Assembly (NCBI GenBank): GCA_963662905.2
Contig: CAXXFD010000001.1
Location: 310,001-374,000 of the forward strand
Length of the DNA stretch: 64,000 bases
Direction of reading: 5' to 3'
From: G963662905 sp963662905
GTDB lineage: Bacteria; Bacteroidota; Bacteroidia; Bacteroidales; WRLA01
This document shows positions 1 through 8,993 of this stretch, in pieces. Under the pieces are notes generated by a model. That model did not search any database. It was not told where the DNA came from and saw only the letters and a list, made by a program, of their open reading frames with translations. The translations under genes were made by a program, and so were the position numbers. The first letter of the stretch is position 1; each line of letters starts with the position of its first letter.

Positions 1-656
1 ATGCCGGTATGATATTTATTAAAATGCAGGCCCCACGCCTTTGTTCCTGCTACCGTACTAGACCAATAAGAACCATCAGATCCACCAAAATCGAAATAGT
101 CTCTATAGTTGCGGCTCCCGGCCAATGGCAGTTTGAGCGGCGTGGCAAATTGGTCAGTTATGCCATGGCTGAACCAGCTTAAGCGCTCAGCCTCCCACTC
201 TGCTATGGTTGGTAATCGGTAACCGCTTGGGCATGGATTGTTCTTTCCATTAACTCCCTGCCATAAATCGTCGTTTTTCGGGCTACGCCAGTCGTAATAT
301 TGCACCTCATAATTAAAAGATATAAATTTTCCATGGCCGGGTGAATCACTATTACTTAATTCCATTGTAAATTCGGAAGTACGCTTTTCATGTCCATCGG
401 CAGCCCGCCCCCACTGGTATAAATCACCATAAGCTGCTTCATCAGTAAAATTTGTTGCATCTTGCGAAGCTCCCAGATTTCGATCCATCCAGGTTTTGCC
501 TGTTGCATAGTTGGTAACATCGGAAAAGACCTCAATATCAGTCTCTGATGGAGGCTTAATATTTGCATCATCCGTATCATCGTCATTGCATGAAGCTAAT
601 ACAAAACTCACCGCAACGATAATAACCAAAATCCAAACCAGCTTATTTTTATTCAT
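1..656 (-). CDS. Fib_succ_major-domain lipoprotein, 3' end cut by window
   Basis: Reading the minus strand from ATG 654-656 gives a lipoprotein signal (hydrophobic VWILVIIVAVSFVLASC, lipobox Cys at residue 23) followed by an Asp-rich linker and a domain with WMDRNLGAS near residue 57, DLYQWGR, NPCPSGYRLPT and YWSSTV. These are hallmarks of the Fibrobacter succinogenes major paralogous domain, common in exported Bacteroidota proteins. Function is unknown; the protein should be tethered to the outer or inner membrane. The frame is open to base 1, so the C-terminus is missing. An in-frame ATG at 669-671 would add five residues; the inner start is preferred because it follows the -7 element by a normal leader. 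Confidence 0.8.
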   Translation of the reverse strand, partial: MNKNKLVWILVIIVAVSFVLASCNDDDTDDANIKPPSETDIEVFSDVTNYATGKTWMDRNLGASQDATNFTDEAAYGDLYQWGRAADGHEKRTSEFTMELSNSDSPGHGKFISFNYEVQYYDWRSPKNDDLWQGVNGKNNPCPSGYRLPTIAEWEAERLSWFSHGITDQFATPLKLPLAGSRNYRDYFDFGGSDGSYWSSTVAGTKAWGLHFNKYHTG

Positions 657-672
657 TTCCGAAATTTTCATT

Positions 673-691
673 CAAATATATTACAAAAGTA
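673..691 (-). promoter_or_regulatory. Bacteroidota -7 promoter element(s) for the lipoprotein gene
   Basis: On the minus strand two overlapping matches to TAnnTTTG occur (TACTTTTG at 684-691, TATATTTG at 673-680), just upstream of the lipoprotein start. No clear -33 TTTG was identified. Confidence 0.45.
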
Positions 692-762
692 AAAAAATAC
701 CTGAACACATTCGTATAGAATAATTATTTTTAATAACAAGCACGAAAGCTTAAAGTGCAAAG

Positions 763-825
763 CCCACTTTCAACTTTCCCACTCTCAACTTTCACACTTT
801 CACACTTTCCCACTCCCCCACTCTC
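763..825. repeat. pyrimidine-rich CACTTTC simple repeat
   Basis: The gap after the protease gene is almost pure C/T on the plus strand, built from about six degenerate copies of (C)ACTTTC. It ends at the protease stop codon. It may be an expandable simple-sequence tract; nothing shows a function. Confidence 0.6.
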
Positions 826-3800
826 TCAAAGAACCAATATTTTAACCGACCCGGCAGATTCATCGGATTCCAGCTTTATAAAATAAACCCCCGACTCCAA
901 AGCCTGCAGACCATCCAACGTAATGGAATTTTCTCCTAGCCGGAAATCCTGCTCCACGATTTTTGCGATAAACCGACCCGTAAAATCATAAACTGAAAGC
1001 CTGTATTTTGCAGGAATTTCGGAATAAAAACGAAGTTTAGAGTTCCCATTTACCGGATTTGGCGAGACCCGAATTTCCAGGGCTTCATTATTTTCATATT
1101 CGCTTACATTCGTCTCAATTTTAATGGCGCGGCTTCCAATACGCACATCATCAATATAAACGCCTTCGGTTGGCCGTTGCCAGGTGCTGACAAAAGTCAG
1201 GCGCAAACGGATGCTGTCTGTAGGCTCATAAAATGGCGACAAATCGTATTTGTAAGGCATCCAGTCATTACCCGTACTCAAAACGGGCAAGGCTCCCCCG
1301 CTCCCAAAATAATCATGTTTGATCCAGTTTTTATTGTCTTTTGAGGTTTCCACAATTAATCCATTTGTACCATAATTTGGTAAAAGATACCAGGCGTAAA
1401 ACTCCAGTTCGGGATTAAGACCAACAAGGAAAGGCGGCGAATCGAGCTTGGCCCACATGCCTTTTTCGTAATGCAGCGAATCGGGATAACCGCAATACCA
1501 ACTGTGTGTGCCCGAATGCGCCCGATTTGTGCTTATGTGCCAATGATCCAGCCAACCGTGTGGATACCAGCCGTTTTGGCCGTTTTCCATATTGTCAAAA
1601 AAGCCGCTTTTGCCGATGGCCATCTTGAACAGTAAAGGTTCCTTTTCTTGGCAGGGATGTGTATAGGAAACTTCCACTTCCGGGAAATCCGGGCTTTGGC
1701 CTTCAGTAGCTTCGGCAACAAAATAGAGCGTATCAGCACCATGTGCAGGAATATCAACTGCTTCAAAAAGAGAGGGACGGAACTCCAAACGGGCTGAAGG
1801 GCAATCAAGTTCAACATCCATGGCCTGCGCATCGGCACTACCGGCATTGATGAGTACCAGACCAAAGGAATGGGCGCTTCCGGGGTCCAGGATTTCTGCT
1901 CCATCTGCAGGGAAATATCCCGCCAAACGTATATCGGGCTGTACCAAGCGGAAATTGGCCGGGAAACTGTAATAATGCTCATCGCCCCAACCCAGATGCA
2001 TACGGAATGTCAGGATTTTATTGTTTTCCACAGGCTCAATTTGTTTTAATGTAAAAGCATCCTTCAGAAAAGCAGAATCCTTAAAAGAAGCAAGTTCAAG
2101 CACACTGTCCTGAACGGCCCAGTGGTCGTTTTCGCTGCTGATGCTCAGGCGCACATTTGGAATGCTGTCATTGCTGCTGCTTTTGAGCCACAGGCTGATG
2201 CGGCCATCTTGATAACAATGCAAATCATGAGTATAAAACTGCGTAAAATATTTGCTGATCCAGGGCTTGGCTTCATCCGCTTTTACAGACAATTCCTTTT
2301 GAAAGGGAATAAAATCTTTGGCTGTGATCGTAATCAAAACGGGTTCCGGATTTTCCATATTCGGGATATCGAGTTGAAACAAACCCGAAGCATCGCTATT
2401 TGCTGTATAATAAATTCCATTTTGCTGCATCAGGCAGAGGCGGGCTGAGATAAAATCAGTATGTGGATTTGTGATGCGAAACCTTAACGAACCTCCACCG
2501 GAAGGAATGGAATCGGGCAGGCCATCAAGCGCAAATTCGCGCACAGGGTTCGCATAAACCGGCATTTCCGGATCGCCCATCAGGTTGACTTCGTACATGC
2601 ACCAGCGATACACATTTTCCTGCTGCGCATAGGGAATAAATTCGGATTTGGCATGAGCCAGGATTTCCCCGGCATGATGGAAGCCTTCATCGAAAATCTG
2701 GCGGTAAAAAGCCTGATTGAGCAAATCGCTATAACCGTATTCCGGATTTCCGGGACTGCCCCAACCGAAGCGGCTGTTGCCGAAGAATGCCACAGCACCT
2801 CCATTGGGATTCGCCAGCCAGTTTTCAGCAATACATTCATAATCAAAGGCTGCCGGCCAGCAACCAATCGAAAAAACAGTACTGTTGCGCGGGCCGTTAT
2901 CCAATTGATCTACATATTCCTGACTGATGCTGAAATTGCCGGCGCCCATGCTGGTGTACCATGCGTGCCCATTGTGATTGATGAAATGGTAGCCTTCGCT
3001 CAAAGCCTGCGTCACTGTTTCTTCATTTTCATTTTCATCGGCTTCGTAAAGTTTGGTAATCGGGTCATAATATTCCGGAATGTACAGACTGTCAATTAGA
3101 TTTAGCCCCAGGCCACTGTTTGTGTAAGGGTCGTCCCAGAGTATTTCTGCGAGAAAAAGCATTTTGTCAAGATATTCCTCTTGCGGAGGATTTTTCTCAA
3201 AAGCGATTATTTTGCGCGCCATTGCCCCGGCCTGAAGCGCATCATCGGCGGGCAGCCTACCCACAAAAACCTCATAATCAAGAGAAACATCATCCGATAC
3301 TTCACCGTAAATTCCATTGCCATTGGCGTCCCAACTTCCGTCCAGATCGGCAAAATACATATCGCATGGAATATTGTTCTGATCTTCAGGCCCCCATTGA
3401 TATTCACAGTCCATAGCCCAAACGTGGCGGATGGGCATTTGCAGGCTATCGCCCACCAACAAGACATATTTCAACCCACTTTGCTCATATTTTTGTTTGA
3501 TAAAATTCCTGATTTTGGCCGCTTCATCCTCACCTTCGGTTGCAGGATAAATCTCTTCCGTAGTATAAAGCGCCGGATTCAGCCCTTTTTGTTTTTTCCA
3601 AAGCAGCAGGCTGTCCATGGAAGGCGCAAGTTCAGCAGAAGTAATGATGATGTATTCCTGATTTCCTTCCGGAGAAGATTTCAAATCAATATCCTGAATT
3701 TTAACACTTCCCGGTAAATAAATTTTGGGGTTGATATTTGATTGGACAATCTGCGGTTTTCCTTTTAAAATCAATCGGATTTTGGAATGAAAAAGCATGA

Positions 3801-4239
3801 TGCTTTCAGCAGGCCGGTATTGCATGGGATAAATCTTTAACAACCGACCCGCGCCTTGCTGCACGATCGTTGCCGGATAGAGATCAGCAGAATTATAAAC
3901 CGCTTCCTCCTTCAGGATTTTTTCCTGTTGTTGACGAACGGACAGGGGCAATGGTTTTTGTGCCGGCCAAATGGGATAATCCAGATGAATCTGCTCTGTT
4001 TCCTGAATAAGAATATCCGTTAACTCCATTCCTTCAGGGATTAAATACTGTTTTACAGGCAATTGCGGATGTCCCGGCAGGTCGTGCAGATAAAAACCGG
4101 AAAGCATAATGTGCGCATAATGATCGCGCTGTTCGATTTTTAGTTCGTCCTTTTGAAAATTCAGGTTTACTTCGGTTTGCGCCAAGCAAAAGAATGGCTG
4201 AGCCAATGCTATGAGTATGATTAAAATTCTGTTCATCAT
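826..4239 (-). CDS. gingipain-type C25 cysteine protease with T9SS sorting domain
   Basis: A 1137-residue secreted protein. Order: signal peptide (MMNRILIILIALAQPFFCLAQ), a propeptide-like region to about residue 190, the C25 peptidase domain (about 195-560), Ig-like beta regions, a MAM/jelly-roll-like region (SHSGTHSWYCGYPDS, about 870-1040), and a T9SS type A sorting domain at the end (SPNPVNGNSKLRFY ... GVYFIKLES). The catalytic pair is visible: His425 in NHNGHAWYT and Cys460 in FSIGCWPAAFDYE, 35 residues apart as in gingipains. It should be exported by the Sec system, crossed by the type IX system and anchored or released at the cell surface as a protease. Specificity (Arg or Lys) cannot be read. 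It stands alone with its own promoter. Confidence 0.9.
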   Translation of the reverse strand: MMNRILIILIALAQPFFCLAQTEVNLNFQKDELKIEQRDHYAHIMLSGFYLHDLPGHPQLPVKQYLIPEGMELTDILIQETEQIHLDYPIWPAQKPLPLSVRQQQEKILKEEAVYNSADLYPATIVQQGAGRLLKIYPMQYRPAESIMLFHSKIRLILKGKPQIVQSNINPKIYLPGSVKIQDIDLKSSPEGNQEYIIITSAELAPSMDSLLLWKKQKGLNPALYTTEEIYPATEGEDEAAKIRNFIKQKYEQSGLKYVLLVGDSLQMPIRHVWAMDCEYQWGPEDQNNIPCDMYFADLDGSWDANGNGIYGEVSDDVSLDYEVFVGRLPADDALQAGAMARKIIAFEKNPPQEEYLDKMLFLAEILWDDPYTNSGLGLNLIDSLYIPEYYDPITKLYEADENENEETVTQALSEGYHFINHNGHAWYTSMGAGNFSISQEYVDQLDNGPRNSTVFSIGCWPAAFDYECIAENWLANPNGGAVAFFGNSRFGWGSPGNPEYGYSDLLNQAFYRQIFDEGFHHAGEILAHAKSEFIPYAQQENVYRWCMYEVNLMGDPEMPVYANPVREFALDGLPDSIPSGGGSLRFRITNPHTDFISARLCLMQQNGIYYTANSDASGLFQLDIPNMENPEPVLITITAKDFIPFQKELSVKADEAKPWISKYFTQFYTHDLHCYQDGRISLWLKSSSNDSIPNVRLSISSENDHWAVQDSVLELASFKDSAFLKDAFTLKQIEPVENNKILTFRMHLGWGDEHYYSFPANFRLVQPDIRLAGYFPADGAEILDPGSAHSFGLVLINAGSADAQAMDVELDCPSARLEFRPSLFEAVDIPAHGADTLYFVAEATEGQSPDFPEVEVSYTHPCQEKEPLLFKMAIGKSGFFDNMENGQNGWYPHGWLDHWHISTNRAHSGTHSWYCGYPDSLHYEKGMWAKLDSPPFLVGLNPELEFYAWYLLPNYGTNGLIVETSKDNKNWIKHDYFGSGGALPVLSTGNDWMPYKYDLSPFYEPTDSIRLRLTFVSTWQRPTEGVYIDDVRIGSRAIKIETNVSEYENNEALEIRVSPNPVNGNSKLRFYSEIPAKYRLSVYDFTGRFIAKIVEQDFRLGENSITLDGLQALESGVYFIKLESDESAGSVKILVL

Positions 4240-4272
4240 TTTTGGGTTTAACGATCACATCTTTAACAATCT

Positions 4273-4280
4273 CAAAGATA
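4273..4280 (-). promoter_or_regulatory. -7 promoter element for the C25 protease
   Basis: Minus-strand TATCTTTG, a perfect TAnnTTTG match, about 34 bases upstream of the protease ATG. Confidence 0.5.
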
Positions 4281-4442
4281 ATAGAATTCGGACTGTCCGT
4301 CAAAATTCAGGATGGGATTATCAGGACTTTAACAAAATACGGCAATATTTCCTGTTTATTACTTCAAAAAACGATTAAATTATCAATTTTCCACGAAAAC
4401 ACTATATCCACATAAAACCTGAATTACAATATATTACCCATT

Positions 4443-4470
4443 TACAAACAAGTACAAACACCTACAAACA
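4443..4470 (+). repeat. three TACAAACA direct repeats at 10-bp period
   Basis: TACAAACA occurs at 4443, 4453 and 4463, exactly one helical turn apart, in the AT-rich gap upstream of ssb. The regular phase suggests a protein-binding array or a bent segment; no known binding protein is recognised. Confidence 0.6.
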
Positions 4471-4512
4471 CAAGCAAATCAGTAAAAACCGACTCATAGA
4501 TACCGGTAGTTA

Positions 4513-4520
4513 TAGTTTTG
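4513..4520 (+). promoter_or_regulatory. -7 promoter element for ssb
   Basis: TAGTTTTG matches TAnnTTTG, 41 bases upstream of the ssb ATG. The rest of the 322-base gap 4240-4561 holds the TACAAACA array and the protease promoter. Confidence 0.45.
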
Positions 4521-4561
4521 CCTCAGAACAAACCGATTACAAATTTTAAAATTCAATTTTT

Positions 4562-4903
4562 ATGAAAACACTGGTTAACAAAGTTCAGCTGATTGGCCGT
4601 TTGGGGCGTGACCCGCAGGTACTTACATTTAATGACCATCAGAAGGCGGCACGTTTTGCCATTGCCACCGAGGAGCGTTTTAAAAACAAAAATGGCGAAA
4701 ACCTGCGCCGTACCGAGTGGCATCAGGTGGTTGCCCGTGGCGCTTTGGCCGGATTGGTGGAGAAATTCCTGAGTTCGGGACAGGAAGTTTTTGTGAAAGG
4801 CCGCCTCATCAACCGAAGCTGGAAAGACAAATTCGGAAAAGTGCGTTACGCCAGCGAAATTGCTTTGGAGGAGTTTTATTTGACACGCAGGCAGGCAAGC
4901 TGA
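4562..4903 (+). CDS. ssb: single-stranded DNA-binding protein, short form
   Basis: A 113-residue OB-fold protein. NKVQLIGRLGRDPQV at the start, FAIATEER, TEWHQVVARGALAGLVEKFLSSGQEVFVKGRL in the middle are the canonical SSB landmarks. It would bind single-stranded DNA during replication, repair or recombination. It ends right after the OB fold (LEEFYLTRRQAS) and lacks the flexible linker and acidic C-terminal tip that recruits partners in the main housekeeping SSB, so it is probably a secondary SSB. It is monocistronic and followed by a hairpin. Confidence 0.93.
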   Translation: MKTLVNKVQLIGRLGRDPQVLTFNDHQKAARFAIATEERFKNKNGENLRRTEWHQVVARGALAGLVEKFLSSGQEVFVKGRLINRSWKDKFGKVRYASEIALEEFYLTRRQAS

Positions 4904-4922
4904 TCTGCCAAGGCGGCTTTGG

Positions 4923-4963
4923 TTATAAACTTTTCCAAAGCTCAAAACTGGAAAAGTTTATAA
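4923..4963. terminator. hairpin terminator after ssb
   Basis: Perfect 15-bp arms TTATAAACTTTTCCA (4923-4937) and its complement (4949-4963) around an 11-base loop. The AT-rich stem lies just after ssb and before the next gene. Its centre shares CCAAAGCTCAAA with the hairpin at 30067-30110. Confidence 0.6.
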
Positions 4964-4988
4964 CTTAGCTGCTTTAGTAAAATCCGAT

Positions 4989-5489
4989 ATGTCTTCAAAA
5001 GCTCAATCTTCCGCACATAATATCCCACTGATCATAGGTGCGGGCTTGCTGGTTTTGTGTTTTGCTTTGCACCTGATTCTCAGTCCGGAGCCGCTTTTTC
5101 CGCAATACACAAAAATCGGGGCAGGATTTTGGCTTTTGGCCGTAAGTTTCTGGATTTTAGGAATGATCCACCTGAAACGTTATGGATCGCCCGAAGGAAA
5201 AAACTATATGCAAACACAAAAGCTTGTGTGCAAAGGGATTTTCTCCGTCATCCGTCACCCGCAATATTTTGGATTCCTGCTTTTTTCTATTGGATTTATC
5301 TTTATCAGTCAAAGCATTTATGTGCTGGTTCCTACCGTCATTGCCATGATATTTGTGATTTTAGGATGCCGCAGGGAAGACCAAATAATGCAGGAAAAAT
5401 TTGGAGATGAATGGACAAGCTATTGCCGAAAAGTCCCTGCTTTGAATATTGTCATTGGAATTTGGCGAAAAAACACTTCATCTTCTTAA
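4989..5489 (+). CDS. ICMT/PEMT-type integral membrane methyltransferase family protein
   Basis: A 166-residue membrane protein with about four hydrophobic segments (residues 12-31, 44-60, 93-108, 111-126). RHPQYFGFLL at 89-98 and the C-terminal REDQIMQEKFGDEWTSYCRKVP are the signature of isoprenylcysteine carboxyl methyltransferase and phospholipid methyltransferase-like proteins, where the RHP and the downstream E..L/..G..Y motif bind S-adenosylmethionine. The natural substrate of bacterial members is usually unknown and is not indicated here. The gene runs convergently to the antiporter gene; its stop codon lies inside the palindromic element 5486-5666. Confidence 0.8.
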   Translation: MSSKAQSSAHNIPLIIGAGLLVLCFALHLILSPEPLFPQYTKIGAGFWLLAVSFWILGMIHLKRYGSPEGKNYMQTQKLVCKGIFSVIRHPQYFGFLLFSIGFIFISQSIYVLVPTVIAMIFVILGCRREDQIMQEKFGDEWTSYCRKVPALNIVIGIWRKNTSSS

Positions 5490-5666
5490 CCTGATTAATT
5501 CATGAAATTTCGTCATGAGAGCACAAAACGCAATAAGAGAAAGGGAGCGCATATTTTTGGCGCACAGGAATAGCCATAGCTATTTTGAGCACCAAAAAGA
5601 TAGCATTCCTTTCTATTGCAGCGGTTTGTGCTCGCAATAGAATATTTTATGAATTATTCAGGTTAA
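5486..5666. repeat. 181-bp imperfect palindrome between convergent genes
   Basis: The outer ends TTAACCTGAttAATTCAT (from 5486) and ATGAATtATTCAGGTTAA (to 5666) are near-perfect inverted repeats. Further inner pairs match, including GAGCACAAAaCGC at 5519 against GCGgTTTGTGCTC ending at 5634, and TTTTTGG against CCAAAAA near the centre. The arms are roughly 85-90 bp with scattered mismatches and a small loop near 5575. It fills almost exactly the whole gap between two stop codons and includes the last four bases of the upstream gene. It could be a MITE-like relic or a very large bidirectional terminator. Confidence 0.75.
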
Positions 5667-5672
5667 TGAAGG

Positions 5673-6629
5673 TTACATCAAAATATAAACCAAATATCCC
5701 GCATAAAGCAGCACCAATATTGCGCCCTCCCAGCGTTCGAGGCGGCGGCCTTTGCCGGTAAACAGAAAAATAAACAGCAGGAAAGAAGCCAGCAAATTCA
5801 GCAAAATATCGGTAAAAGCAGCATCAGCAATGGCTGCCGGTGCGATGATGGTAGAAATACCCAAAATCAAAAAGACATTAAAAATATTGGAGCCCACCAC
5901 ATTACCGATGGCCAAATCGACTTTGCCGCGCGTAACGGCCACGATGGATGTTGCCAGCTCGGGCAGGGAAGTGCCCAAAGCCACAACGGTGAGCGAAATA
6001 ATCCTTTGCGACACGCCAATAGATGAAGCAATATCCACCGCGCTGTTGACGATCAGGCGTCCTCCAAAAACCAATCCGGCAAGCCCGATCAAAACAAATA
6101 AAACAGCCCGGCCTTTACCGTGGGTTTTTTCGGGCAGTTCATCATAATCGTGGTGGTGCGCCTTGGCCACAAAAAGGTTATAAACCATAAAAACGACAAA
6201 AAACAAGAGCAGGACAAGACCTTCAGAACGCCCGATAATATTGGTGGCCGCCCCATCGATCCAAAAATCAGCAGCAATAATCAGCAGCAGAAAGGCTGAA
6301 AGAAAACTCAGCGGAATTTCAATCCAGGTAGTATTGTATTTTACGGTTAGTGGATGGATTAAGGAAGTAATTCCAAGGATGACCAGCACATTTATAATAT
6401 TGCTCCCCAATATATTTCCCAAAACCATATCGGTATTGCCCTGAGCGGCTGCCATAACGTTAACTACCATTTCCGGAGCCGAAGTTCCCAGCGCCACAAT
6501 GGTGAGACCAATGACAATATCAGGAATGCGCAGCAGGCGAGCCAGCGAAGAAGCACCGTTTACCAGACGGTCGGCCCCGGCAATTAATAAAGCGAAACCC
6601 AGGATCAGGAGAAGTATTTGTACCAGCAT
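5673..6629 (-). CDS. calcium/sodium antiporter (YrbG/CaCA family)
   Basis: A 318-residue protein with about ten membrane segments and the two inverted alpha repeats of the CaCA superfamily: GTSAPEMVVNVMAA...GNILGSNIINVLVILGI near residues 49-88 and GTSLPELATSIVAV...GNVVGSNIFNVFLILGI near 219-259. The conserved acidic residues in GTSxPE and the GNxxGSNxxN motifs form the ion-binding centre. It exchanges Ca2+ (or K+) for Na+ across the inner membrane. The length is typical. It is monocistronic and has a promoter immediately upstream. Confidence 0.93.
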   Translation of the reverse strand: MLVQILLLILGFALLIAGADRLVNGASSLARLLRIPDIVIGLTIVALGTSAPEMVVNVMAAAQGNTDMVLGNILGSNIINVLVILGITSLIHPLTVKYNTTWIEIPLSFLSAFLLLIIAADFWIDGAATNIIGRSEGLVLLLFFVVFMVYNLFVAKAHHHDYDELPEKTHGKGRAVLFVLIGLAGLVFGGRLIVNSAVDIASSIGVSQRIISLTVVALGTSLPELATSIVAVTRGKVDLAIGNVVGSNIFNVFLILGISTIIAPAAIADAAFTDILLNLLASFLLFIFLFTGKGRRLERWEGAILVLLYAGYLVYILM

Positions 6630-6649
6630 ATTGATCAGAATTGATACAG

Positions 6650-6657
6650 CAAAATTA
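6650..6657 (-). promoter_or_regulatory. -7 promoter element for the antiporter gene
   Basis: Minus-strand TAATTTTG (TAnnTTTG), 21 bases upstream of the antiporter ATG. Confidence 0.45.
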
Positions 6658-6688
6658 AGCTTTTCATTCTAGTAGCCTGTCTTTTTTG

Positions 6689-6696
6689 TACTTTTG
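6689..6696 (+). promoter_or_regulatory. -7 promoter element for the LpxH-like gene
   Basis: TACTTTTG matches TAnnTTTG and precedes the LpxH-like gene by about 50 bases; it is divergent to the antiporter promoter. Confidence 0.4.
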
Positions 6697-6745
6697 ATTT
6701 TCAAAGAATTTAGTTTCTGTCCATAATGTCCGAGGTCAAGGCATT

Positions 6746-7603
6746 ATGAACCAGAAACCCAACTCTATGCACAAACTCGATTTAGGATTGAAAACAAACA
6801 TTTATATAAAAGCCCGCGGAAAAGCCCGCAAGCTCTATTTTTCATCAGATCAGCACTTTGGGGTTCCCGACCGTGTTTCAAGCCGCAAACGGGAAGATCT
6901 TTTTGTGCAATGGCTCGACCGGATATCCGAAGATGCTGCCGCGGTTTTTCTGATGGGCGACCTTTTCGATTTTTGGTTTGAGTACGGAACTGTGGTGCAA
7001 AAAGGCTACGTTCGCCTGTTGGGCAAATTGGCCGAAATGACCGATGCCGGAATTCCCGTTTATTTTTTCCGGGGCAACCACGACATCTGGGCCTTCCGTT
7101 ATCTTGAAGACGAAATCGGAATGAAGCTTTTCCGCAGGGAAGAAATCATGGAATATGAAGGAAAAAAGTTTTTTCTCGCACATGGCGATGGCCTGGGCCC
7201 CGGCGATCACGGCTATAAATTCCTGAAAGCTGTTTTTGAAAATAAAATCAACCAGGCTTTGTTCCGCTGGGTACATCCCGATATCGCGACAAGCATGGGT
7301 TTATTCTGGTCGCGCAGAAGCCGTTACGCCCACGAAGCCAAAGAACAAAAAAAACCACGCCTGCCCAAAGAGCCTAAAATGGACGCAATCAGAAAGCAAA
7401 GGCTGCCTGTTTTTGCAGCAGAAAAACTCAAGGAAATGCCCGATATCAACTATTTTGTTTTTGGGCACTGGCATTATCCCGTACTATTTCCTCTAAATGA
7501 AAGTTGTAACTATGTGAACCTCGGCGACTGGATTACGTTTTTTAGTTATGCCGAATTCGACGGACTGGAAATGAAACTCAACTATTTTAAATCAAATAAA
7601 TAA
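6746..7603 (+). CDS. lpxH: UDP-2,3-diacylglucosamine diphosphatase-like metallophosphatase (LpxH-like)
   Basis: A 285-residue calcineurin-like phosphoesterase. Metal-binding motifs appear in order: SSDQHFG (about 33-39), GDLFDFWFEYG (about 71-81), RGNHDIW (about 111-117), AHGDGLGPGD (about 146-155) and GHWHYP (about 241-246). The DLFDFWFEY segment is characteristic of LpxH, which removes UMP from UDP-diacylglucosamine to give lipid X in lipid A synthesis at the inner membrane. A second in-frame ATG at 6767 could be the true start. The M20 peptidase gene follows after five bases, so the two are probably co-transcribed. Confidence 0.85.
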   Translation: MNQKPNSMHKLDLGLKTNIYIKARGKARKLYFSSDQHFGVPDRVSSRKREDLFVQWLDRISEDAAAVFLMGDLFDFWFEYGTVVQKGYVRLLGKLAEMTDAGIPVYFFRGNHDIWAFRYLEDEIGMKLFRREEIMEYEGKKFFLAHGDGLGPGDHGYKFLKAVFENKINQALFRWVHPDIATSMGLFWSRRSRYAHEAKEQKKPRLPKEPKMDAIRKQRLPVFAAEKLKEMPDINYFVFGHWHYPVLFPLNESCNYVNLGDWITFFSYAEFDGLEMKLNYFKSNK

Positions 7604-7608
7604 GTATT

Positions 7609-8979
7609 ATGGATTACATCAAAACCTATATCGAAGAAAACAAAGAACGTTTCCTCGACGAACTTTTCGGGCTGATCCGCATCCCTTCCATCAGCTCCAT
7701 CGCAGACCACAAACCTGATATGTACAAAGCTGCCGAATACTGGAAAAAACTCATCCTGGATGCAGGTGCCGACAAAGCAGAAGTGTTCGAAACCGACGGA
7801 AATCCCGTTACTTACGGTGAAAAAATTATCGATCCTGCCAAACCAACCGTTTTGGTTTATGGCCATATGGACGTGATGCCGGTCGATCCGATCGAAAAAT
7901 GGGACTCCAAGCCTTTTGAGCCGGTAATCAAAGATGGCAAAATCTGGGCACGCGGTGCAGATGACGATAAAGGACAGGCATTTATGCATGCAAAAGCTTT
8001 TGAACTTTTGGTAAAGCACGACAAACTTCCGGTGAATGTCAAATTCATGATCGAAGGTGAAGAAGAAATCGGATCGCCAAACTTAGGCAAATGGTGTGCC
8101 GAACACAAAGAAATGCTCAAAGCTGACGTTATCCTGGTTTCCGATACCGGAATGATTGCACCCGACATACCCAGCATCACAACCGGTTTACGCGGACTGT
8201 CTTACTGGGAAGTTGAAGTAACCGGGCCAAACCGCGACCTTCACTCAGGCCTTTTCGGTGGTGCTGTAGCCAACCCGATCAATATCCTGGCGAAAATGAT
8301 CACGGATATGGTAGATGAAAACGGAAAAATAACTATGCCCGGTTTCTATGATGACGTACTTGAGGTTTCTGATGAAGAACGCAAAATGATGGCCAAAGCG
8401 CCTTTCAGCGAAGAAGCATATAAGAAAGCAATTAATGTTGATGCCCTTTATGGCGAAAAAGGATTCAGCACCAGCGAACGCACAGGCATACGTCCAAGTT
8501 TCGATGTTTGTGGTATTTGGGGCGGTTATACCGGTGAAGGCGCGAAAACGGTTCTGCCTTCAAAAGCTTATGCAAAAATCAGCTCACGTCTGGTGCCAAA
8601 CCAAAACAATGAAAAGATTGCCCGTATGTTCAAAGAGCATTTCGAAAGCATTGCCCCCGACTATGTGAAAGTGAATGTTGAATTCCTCCACGGCGGCCAG
8701 GCTTATGTTTGCCCTATCGACATCCCTGCATACAGGGCCGCAGAAAAAGCCTATGAGGAGGTTTATAACAAAGTTCCTGTTCCTGTCCGTTCAGGCGGAT
8801 CTATCCCCATTATTTCCACTTTTGAGGAAGTACTGGGCCTGAAATCCGTTTTGATGGGCTTTGGCCTTGAATCAGATGCCATTCACTCACCCAATGAAAA
8901 CTTCCCATTGGAACAGTTTTTCAACGGAATTGACACTATTTCACGTTTTTATGGCTATTATGCCGAAGAAATGAAATAG
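7609..8979 (+). CDS. M20-family metallo-dipeptidase
   Basis: A 456-residue cytoplasmic peptidase (no signal peptide). The two-zinc site of the M20A/CNDP-like group is visible: VYGHMDVMPVD (His86), ARGADDDKGQ (bridging Asp), EGEEEIGS (general-base Glu and metal Glu), VSDTG (Asp) and DAIHSPNE near the C-terminus (His). The dimerisation lid with DLHSGLFGG lies in the middle. It cleaves dipeptides. It follows the LpxH-like gene closely and is followed by a strong hairpin. Confidence 0.9.
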   Translation: MDYIKTYIEENKERFLDELFGLIRIPSISSIADHKPDMYKAAEYWKKLILDAGADKAEVFETDGNPVTYGEKIIDPAKPTVLVYGHMDVMPVDPIEKWDSKPFEPVIKDGKIWARGADDDKGQAFMHAKAFELLVKHDKLPVNVKFMIEGEEEIGSPNLGKWCAEHKEMLKADVILVSDTGMIAPDIPSITTGLRGLSYWEVEVTGPNRDLHSGLFGGAVANPINILAKMITDMVDENGKITMPGFYDDVLEVSDEERKMMAKAPFSEEAYKKAINVDALYGEKGFSTSERTGIRPSFDVCGIWGGYTGEGAKTVLPSKAYAKISSRLVPNQNNEKIARMFKEHFESIAPDYVKVNVEFLHGGQAYVCPIDIPAYRAAEKAYEEVYNKVPVPVRSGGSIPIISTFEEVLGLKSVLMGFGLESDAIHSPNENFPLEQFFNGIDTISRFYGYYAEEMK

Positions 8980-8993
8980 AAAACAATATACAT

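Noticed and set aside
356..723. Small ORFs on both strands over the first 700 bases
   Set aside because: They are out-of-frame shadows of the truncated lipoprotein gene, which has a good lipoprotein signal and domain motifs.
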